Below are positions 5,301 through 10,336 of a stretch of 10,336 bases of DNA, in pieces (position 1 is the stretch's first letter; every line of letters starts with the position of its first letter). The DNA lies in assembly GCA_027025615.1 (NCBI GenBank), contig JALVQM010000408.1, forward strand, positions 1 through 10,336, read 5' to 3'. The position numbers and the translations under genes are program-made. The notes below the pieces were generated by a model. That model did not search any database. It was not told where the DNA came from and worked only from the letters and a program-made list of their open reading frames with translations. Source of the stretch: Desulfobacteraceae bacterium (GTDB taxonomy: Bacteria; Desulfobacterota; Desulfobacteria; Desulfobacterales; Desulfosarcinaceae).

Positions 5301-8300
5301 TTTCCCGTCCCTCCGACTCCTGGACGGCTTACTTCCAAAAGTTCCCGACTTGCGCCTGTTGGTTGATCTTCGTACCTTCCAATAGCAGGCTCGACTTCAG
5401 TCCGATCTGGCCAACGGCCCTTGCGCCAGCGGAAAACCATACGGCGCATATCGTTGACGATTGTCAAGAGGCTGGGAATCAGTACCAGGGTTAAAACTGT
5501 GGCAAAAGTCACCCCGGCTGCCAGTGAAAGGGCCATGGGTATCAGGAAGCGGGCCTGGAAATCAGTTTCCATGATCAGGGGAGCAAGCCCGCCTACAGTA
5601 CTGACAGTGGTCAGGAAAATGGCCCTGAAACGCCTGCTCCCACCGTCTATGATGGCCTGCTTGAATCCCATTCCCTGTGCCAGGTTTTCGTTGATCCTCT
5701 CAATCAGGACAATGGCATCGTTGACGACCACTCCTGACAGGGCCACCATGCCAAAAATGCTCATCAGGGAAAGCTTGTAGCCCATTGCGACATGCCCCAT
5801 GACGGCCCCGATAATCCCGAAAGGCACGGTGAACAGGATCACAAAAGGCTGGAGGTAAGAACGGAACATGGTTGCAATAATCACATAAATACCCAAAACT
5901 CCGAGGGGAAAGCCTACCTCCAGGCTGGAAAACGATTCTCGCATTTTTTTCTGCTCGCCCTGCACGGCAATCTTCAGGTCGGGAAAGCGGTTCAATAATT
6001 TCGGAAAATAATTGGCAGCCAACTCTGCCAGGATCTCGGAAGTATTGGCCCTTTTACTGTCAACCCCGGCACTGACCGCCACCCGGCGCAACCCGTCGGT
6101 ACGGGTTATGGTGGAATAACCCGGAGCAAATGTAAGCCTGGCAACTTCGGATAAGGGGACAAGGAAGCCCTCCCTGGTGCGAATCCGCAATCTTTCCAAC
6201 TGCTCCATACTTTTACGCTCCGCGGAGGTGTAAAGAACCTTTACCCGGACATCATCCCGGCCCCTCTGCAAACGCAGGGCTTCCAGGCCATAGAAAGCAG
6301 AGTTGATCTGGCGGGCCAGATCTTCCAGGGTAAGCCCCAGAAAGTGAGCTTCAGGCCGCAACTCAAGCCGCAATTCATTCTGCCCGGCTGAAAAATCCGA
6401 TCTTACCTGGTAAACACCTTCAAAACGCTTCAACCGCTTTTGAAGCAAATCGGCAGCATTGAGGATACGTTGCATATCTTCGCCCTGGATCCAGATCTCA
6501 ATCGGATCGCCGGGAGGGCCGGTCTGGAGGCCCATAAAACGAATAGATTTCACACCGGCAATCGTGCCGATCTCTTTTTCCCACCTCACCATGAGGTCTT
6601 TTGAATGGACACCACGCTTTTCCGAAGGCAATAAAATGGCCATCACCGAGCCGAAATTGGGACCTGAACGTGGCATTTCTTCAAGAGTCTGGCCCACCAG
6701 GGTCAAACGGTTTTCCACCAGGGGTTCTCCTGAAATGGTGGGAGTCTTATCAGCCAGCCTGACCAGAGCCTGATCAATCTTTTTCAATGCCGAGCGGGTA
6801 ACCTCGGCCGGGGTGCCACTGGGAAACTCAACGTGAGCCGTCATGATAAAGCCATCCAGGTCCGGGAAAACCTCGAACTTGATCACTCCGCCGCGCACCA
6901 GGCCCAGCACCACCATCAAGAGGGCCAGGGCCGTTGCAAGAGAAATGTAACGCCAACGCAAAGTCTTCCTTAAAAATGGAGTGTATATCCGGGCAACGAA
7001 CCACTCCATGCCCCGGGCTATCTTCTGGTGTAACCCTTCAAGGCGGCGGGCTGCCGGGTTCATACTTTCCAGGCTCCGGTTGGGATCGGGCAAGTGACTC
7101 AAATGGGCCGGCAGCAGAAACAGGCATTCCACCAGTGAAACCGACAAACTGGAAATGACTACCACTGGTAAAATCGAAATGAATTTGCCCATGATCCCGC
7201 CGATATAAAGCAAAGGTACAAAAGCTACAATGGTGGTCAAAACCGCAGCCACCACCGGCATACCAACTTCGCTGACCCCTGCAACAGCCGCAGCCAGGGG
7301 GCTTTCACCGTTTTTGCGATGGACGTAGATGGCTTCGCCGACAACAATTGCATCATCAACGATCACCCCCAACACCAGGATCAATCCGAAAAGAGAAACC
7401 ATGTTGAGGGTTCCACCCAGACCCCAGAGAATTCCCAGGGCACCGGCCAGAGAGATGGGAATGCCCATCCCGGCCCAGAAAGAAAGCCGGGCATTCAAAA
7501 CCATGTACAGGATCAGAAAAACAACTATCATTCCGATTATGCCGTTTTTAACCAGCAGGTTGATACGCGCCCTGAGCATATCGGTGCTATCGTAAAGAAT
7601 TGTCAGATTGACCCCTTCCGGCAGGCTTTGGTTCATCTTTGCAACGTACTCATAGGTAGCCTTTGCAATCTGGAGGGCATCTTCTTCTTTGGTTTTAAAG
7701 ACGTTGATCAATACCGCCGGTTTTCCGTCCACAAGGGCGCCCAGGGGATCTTCGGTAAATGCATCGCGAATAGTGGCCACCTGATCCAAGGTAACCACAT
7801 CCCCTTTGGCAGAAGCCATCACCACCAGTGAGGCAAGCTCTTTGCCGGTGTACTTGCGGCCCATTGTCCTGAGGCGCAGTTCTTCACCCCTTGTCCGGAT
7901 GCTGCCGCCGCCCATGTTGAGGTTGTTGCGCCTTACGGCAGAAGCAACCTGGTCAAAACTCAAACCGTATTGTTGTAATTTCTCTTCCGAAACCTCGATA
8001 AATATTTCGTAATCCCGCACACCGAAAAGAGAAACCTGGGAAATGCCTTCGACTTGCTGGAGGTCGTCCTTGACCTTTTCGGCCCATTCTTTCAGACGTT
8101 TCTCGGACATATCAGCCCCCAGGGAAAGCAGCATTACCGAGTCTTTAAGAGTCAGTTCCTTTATTACCGGTTTTTCAGCATCGGAGGGGAAGGTGGAAAT
8201 TGCGTCAATATTAGTACGCACGTCGTCCAAAACTTTCTGGACATCCCAGCCCTCCTTGACTTCGATCATGGCTGTGGCCAGGTTCTCCTTCGCTTTGGTG

Positions 8301-8545
8301 GTGTACTGCTTGACACCCTCGATACCTTCAACGGCTTCTTCTATTTTGCGACAGATCCCTTCTTCTACTTCTTCCGGATCAGCTCCAGGGTAAACTACTG
8401 ATACGGTAATCATATCCAGGGAAAATTCGGGAAAGGTTTCCCGGACCATATTGCGCGAGGCTAAAAATCCGACCACCAGCAAAAGGGCCAGCAGGATGTT
8501 GGCAAAAACCGTGTTACGGGCAAAGGCCTTCAGAACCGCTTTCAT
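5297..8545 (-). CDS. RND-family efflux permease (AcrB-like inner-membrane pump)
   Basis: Proton-driven inner-membrane pump that exports toxic compounds through the adaptor and TolC-type channel. At 1082 residues it shows the full duplicated RND plan. TM1 is near 12-30, followed by a large periplasmic loop (31-333), TM2-6 (about 334-480), TM7 (about 533-550), a second periplasmic loop (551-875), and TM8-12 (about 876-1030). TM4 carries GVIVDDAIVVGEA with the paired Asp397-Asp398 of the proton relay, matching the AcrB Asp407/408 pair; the heavy-metal (CusA) branch has only one. TM10 carries GVVVNDAIVLIE, with Asn942 where AcrB has Lys940, as in many non-AcrB RND branches. A hydrophilic tail of about 50 residues follows TM12. 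AGGGGG lies 7 nt before the ATG. Both ends overlap neighbours by ATGA. Substrate cannot be predicted. Confidence 0.96.
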   Translation of the reverse strand: MKAVLKAFARNTVFANILLALLLVVGFLASRNMVRETFPEFSLDMITVSVVYPGADPEEVEEGICRKIEEAVEGIEGVKQYTTKAKENLATAMIEVKEGWDVQKVLDDVRTNIDAISTFPSDAEKPVIKELTLKDSVMLLSLGADMSEKRLKEWAEKVKDDLQQVEGISQVSLFGVRDYEIFIEVSEEKLQQYGLSFDQVASAVRRNNLNMGGGSIRTRGEELRLRTMGRKYTGKELASLVVMASAKGDVVTLDQVATIRDAFTEDPLGALVDGKPAVLINVFKTKEEDALQIAKATYEYVAKMNQSLPEGVNLTILYDSTDMLRARINLLVKNGIIGMIVVFLILYMVLNARLSFWAGMGIPISLAGALGILWGLGGTLNMVSLFGLILVLGVIVDDAIVVGEAIYVHRKNGESPLAAAVAGVSEVGMPVVAAVLTTIVAFVPLLYIGGIMGKFISILPVVVISSLSVSLVECLFLLPAHLSHLPDPNRSLESMNPAARRLEGLHQKIARGMEWFVARIYTPFLRKTLRWRYISLATALALLMVVLGLVRGGVIKFEVFPDLDGFIMTAHVEFPSGTPAEVTRSALKKIDQALVRLADKTPTISGEPLVENRLTLVGQTLEEMPRSGPNFGSVMAILLPSEKRGVHSKDLMVRWEKEIGTIAGVKSIRFMGLQTGPPGDPIEIWIQGEDMQRILNAADLLQKRLKRFEGVYQVRSDFSAGQNELRLELRPEAHFLGLTLEDLARQINSAFYGLEALRLQRGRDDVRVKVLYTSAERKSMEQLERLRIRTREGFLVPLSEVARLTFAPGYSTITRTDGLRRVAVSAGVDSKRANTSEILAELAANYFPKLLNRFPDLKIAVQGEQKKMRESFSSLEVGFPLGVLGIYVIIATMFRSYLQPFVILFTVPFGIIGAVMGHVAMGYKLSLMSIFGMVALSGVVVNDAIVLIERINENLAQGMGFKQAIIDGGSRRFRAIFLTTVSTVGGLAPLIMETDFQARFLIPMALSLAAGVTFATVLTLVLIPSLLTIVNDMRRMVFRWRKGRWPDRTEVEPAIGRYEDQPTGASRELLEVSRPGVGGTGK

Positions 8546-9906
8546 GGAGTTACCCCCTTGGTCCCGGGCTTGACAGCATAGCTTACCAGCGAATTTTCAA
8601 TGGGATTAACCAGACGGGTGGTTATTACCAGATCACCGGGTTGCAGACCGGAACTTATATACACCTGGTCTCCCTGGTTGCGGACTACCTTTACTTTTGC
8701 GGTTTTCAGACGCCCTTTGACCACCCGGTAAACCGTATTTTCAAAGCTGACCGCCTGTCGGGGCAGGGCAACCGCCTGGGGCAAAACCCGCCCCGGAATA
8801 GTAACCTTGCAAAACATGCCGGAAACCAGAGGCAGTCCTTCCGGCCTTGAATGCCTGGCCTGGTTCGCTGTTACCCTCACGGCCACTATGACTGTCCGGC
8901 TCCTTGGATCAAAATCGACAACCCGGTCCAGGCTCCCCTGCCAGGAATGAGTCTTGCCGTAAGCTGTGGACTGAATCCGGCAGGAAACCTTGCGGACCGG
9001 GCTGAACCAGCTCCCCGGAGTCTCAGTGGTTGTTTCAAATCGTAACCATCGTCCTACGTCCTCGCTGCTCAGAGCTACCTTTATTTCCATAACCGAATCG
9101 TCAGCCAGGGTAACAACACGTTGTCCAGGGGTCACAAATTGGTCTTGTTCCAAGCGCACAAACTCCACCCGGCCTGTAAAAGGTGCCCTGACCTTGCATC
9201 GTTCCAACCTTGCCCCGGCTGCAACGCGCCTGGCCCTGGCAGCAGCCAGGGAGCTTTGGGCTTCTTTGATGCGCATTGGGAAAAGAGCTACCGACTGCTC
9301 CATCTGGTCCGCCTGATCTGCAGCCGCATTATAGGCCCGCTCCGCCTGTTCAACTCCACTGCGGGTGCCTACCTGGTCAACTTCGAAAAGTTTCTTGACC
9401 CTTTGATATTCTTCCTTCGCAAGTTCCCGGCTGCGTTGCAGGGTCCTGAGACGCTTTTTCTCCAGTTCGAACTGGCGTTTCAGCCGGGCAACGGTTGTCT
9501 CCCATTGAATCGTCGCCGCCCGGGCATCATCAAAAGCAGCCTGATAATCCCGCGGGTCAATTGCAAACAGTATCTGACCGGCCTCAATTACTTCACCTAC
9601 CTCAAGGTGCGGATTAATTTCTACCACCTTGCCTGACACTTCGGGTGCCAGATCAACCTTGTTCAGAGCTTCAGCCTGTCCAAAGCCGGTCAAATAAATC
9701 TGGATATCTTCCGTAACCACCCGCACAACTTCTGCCTGAATCGGCCGCTCGGCCGTTTTGATTTCAGCCGGAGGTTTCTTGTTAATCACGAGAAGCGCCA
9801 TAATTCCCGCCCCTACGGCCAAAATGGCAACACAGGCAACTATTCTGAGGACCAGTTTTTTCTGAACAGAATTTATCTTTGAATCATTCGATCTTGGTTT
9901 CTCCAT
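8542..9906 (-). CDS. Periplasmic adaptor (membrane fusion protein) of the RND pump
   Basis: HlyD/AcrA-type adaptor that links the inner-membrane permease to the outer-membrane channel. 454 residues from the chosen start. A single membrane anchor at about 19-40 (VLRIVACVAILAVGAGIMAL) has no lipobox, so it is probably uncleaved. The first lipoyl half, DLAPEVSGKVVEI, lies at 85-97, with VGEVIEAGQILFAIDPRDY at 103-121. A long charged alpha-hairpin coiled coil spans about 122-232. The second lipoyl half, CKVRAPFTGRVEFV, lies at 237-250, with VTPGQRVVTLAD at 258-269. Beta-barrel and membrane-proximal domains follow, ending with ISSGLQPGDLVITTRLVNPI. I start at 9906 because the 22 residues added by the ATG at 9972 are encoded inside the marR gene and that ATG has no ribosome site; GGA 9 nt before 9906 is itself modest. 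The stop overlaps the permease start as ATGA. Confidence 0.93.
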   Translation of the reverse strand: MEKPRSNDSKINSVQKKLVLRIVACVAILAVGAGIMALLVINKKPPAEIKTAERPIQAEVVRVVTEDIQIYLTGFGQAEALNKVDLAPEVSGKVVEINPHLEVGEVIEAGQILFAIDPRDYQAAFDDARAATIQWETTVARLKRQFELEKKRLRTLQRSRELAKEEYQRVKKLFEVDQVGTRSGVEQAERAYNAAADQADQMEQSVALFPMRIKEAQSSLAAARARRVAAGARLERCKVRAPFTGRVEFVRLEQDQFVTPGQRVVTLADDSVMEIKVALSSEDVGRWLRFETTTETPGSWFSPVRKVSCRIQSTAYGKTHSWQGSLDRVVDFDPRSRTVIVAVRVTANQARHSRPEGLPLVSGMFCKVTIPGRVLPQAVALPRQAVSFENTVYRVVKGRLKTAKVKVVRNQGDQVYISSGLQPGDLVITTRLVNPIENSLVSYAVKPGTKGVTP

Positions 9907-9940
9907 GGTTATTTTCCGTTTTGGATTAATTTGAGGATTT

Positions 9941-10336
9941 TCAATCGGCCCGGCGGTTTTCAGATGGCTCATCTGGAGCCAGGAACGATCTTATTTTTTC
10001 AAGGACCTGGCACCATTTGGCCGAAGTCTCAGGTCCAAGCAACTCTACCAACTCTGCAAAGGCCCGCAGCATATGCTCTTCCACCCCTTCAACTATCCTG
10101 CTGGCCAGAGGTGTAAGGGCCACAATCACCTTGCGTCGATCTTTCCGGCTCTGACGCCTCAGGAATACGCCTTTTTCAACCAGGCGGTCCACCATGGCCG
10201 ATGCCGAAGGAGGTGACACCCCAAGGTAATCTGAAAGCTCGGTGATGGTTATCTCGCCTTTACGGCGAACCGCCAACAGGCAACGTTGCTGGGCCGGGGA
10301 CAGGGAGCCAAATGATTCTGATCGTTTTATCTGGGC
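9941..10336 (-). CDS. MarR-family transcriptional regulator (5' end cut by window edge)
   Basis: 131 residues are visible and the frame is open to the right edge, so the true start lies outside; about 15-30 residues are probably missing. The winged-helix domain is clear. It contains GSLSPAQQRCLLAV, ITITELSDYLGVSPPSASAM (the recognition helix region), VDRLVEKGVFLRR, then the wing QSRKDRRKVIVALTPLA, including the conserved DRR. A C-terminal dimerisation helix follows (VEEHMLRAFAELVELLGP). MarR proteins are dimeric repressors that leave DNA when a phenolic or lipophilic ligand binds, and they commonly control efflux pumps. This gene is first before the adaptor with a 34-nt gap, so it probably regulates its own pump operon. 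Its operator should lie upstream, outside the window. Confidence 0.92.
   Translation of the reverse strand, partial: AQIKRSESFGSLSPAQQRCLLAVRRKGEITITELSDYLGVSPPSASAMVDRLVEKGVFLRRQSRKDRRKVIVALTPLASRIVEGVEEHMLRAFAELVELLGPETSAKWCQVLEKIRSFLAPDEPSENRRAD

Noticed and set aside
7319..7831. Plus-strand ORF of 170 codons and similar ones across 5294-9636
   Set aside because: Antisense shadows of the permease and adaptor genes, with no independent support.
9907..9972. Longer N-terminus of the adaptor protein, overlapping marR by 32 nt
   Set aside because: The ATG at 9972 has no ribosome site and the added residues overlap marR coding sequence. The ATG at 9906 places the membrane anchor normally. The longer form is not fully excluded.
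10274..10276. TTG as the start of the MarR gene
   Set aside because: The frame stays open to the window edge and the upstream residues (GSLSPAQQRCLL) belong to the conserved MarR domain, so the gene starts outside the window.

Overview
The window carries two gene clusters, all on the minus strand, so they read from right to left. A TolC-type outer-membrane channel gene together with an RND pump means a diderm (Gram-negative) cell. The methylmalonyl-CoA genes mean propionate, odd-chain or branched-chain carbon is handled through succinyl-CoA. Protein flavour (a TetR regulator of a kind frequent in fatty-acid and syntrophic metabolism, and the mutase/epimerase pair) makes an anaerobic Desulfobacterota-like bacterium a reasonable guess. 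That placement is an inference from memory, not shown by a marker gene.

Right part (3849-10336): a drug- or solvent-efflux operon. A MarR repressor, cut by the right edge, comes first. It is followed by a periplasmic adaptor (HlyD/AcrA-type membrane fusion protein), an RND permease of 1082 residues and a TolC-family outer-membrane channel. Adaptor/permease and permease/channel each share a 4-nt ATGA stop-start overlap, so the three pump parts are probably translationally coupled and made in balance. The MarR protein is the obvious candidate regulator.

Left part (1-3713): a propionate/methylmalonyl-CoA cluster. A small NTF2-like (SnoaL/SgcJ-type) protein gene lies 15 nt upstream of methylmalonyl-CoA epimerase. 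After a 386-nt non-coding stretch rich in short inverted and direct repeats comes a TetR regulator. The large methylmalonyl-CoA mutase gene starts about 35 nt after it and runs off the left edge inside its B12-binding domain. Epimerase converts (S)- to (R)-methylmalonyl-CoA, and the mutase converts the (R)-form to succinyl-CoA. The TetR protein between them probably controls this pathway from the repeats in the gap.

No rRNA, tRNA, CRISPR array, insertion sequence or phage gene was seen. The window looks like ordinary chromosome. The points worth a second look are the operator-like repeat field (2515-2635), the unassigned NTF2-like gene tied to the epimerase, and the start-site ambiguities in the pump operon.
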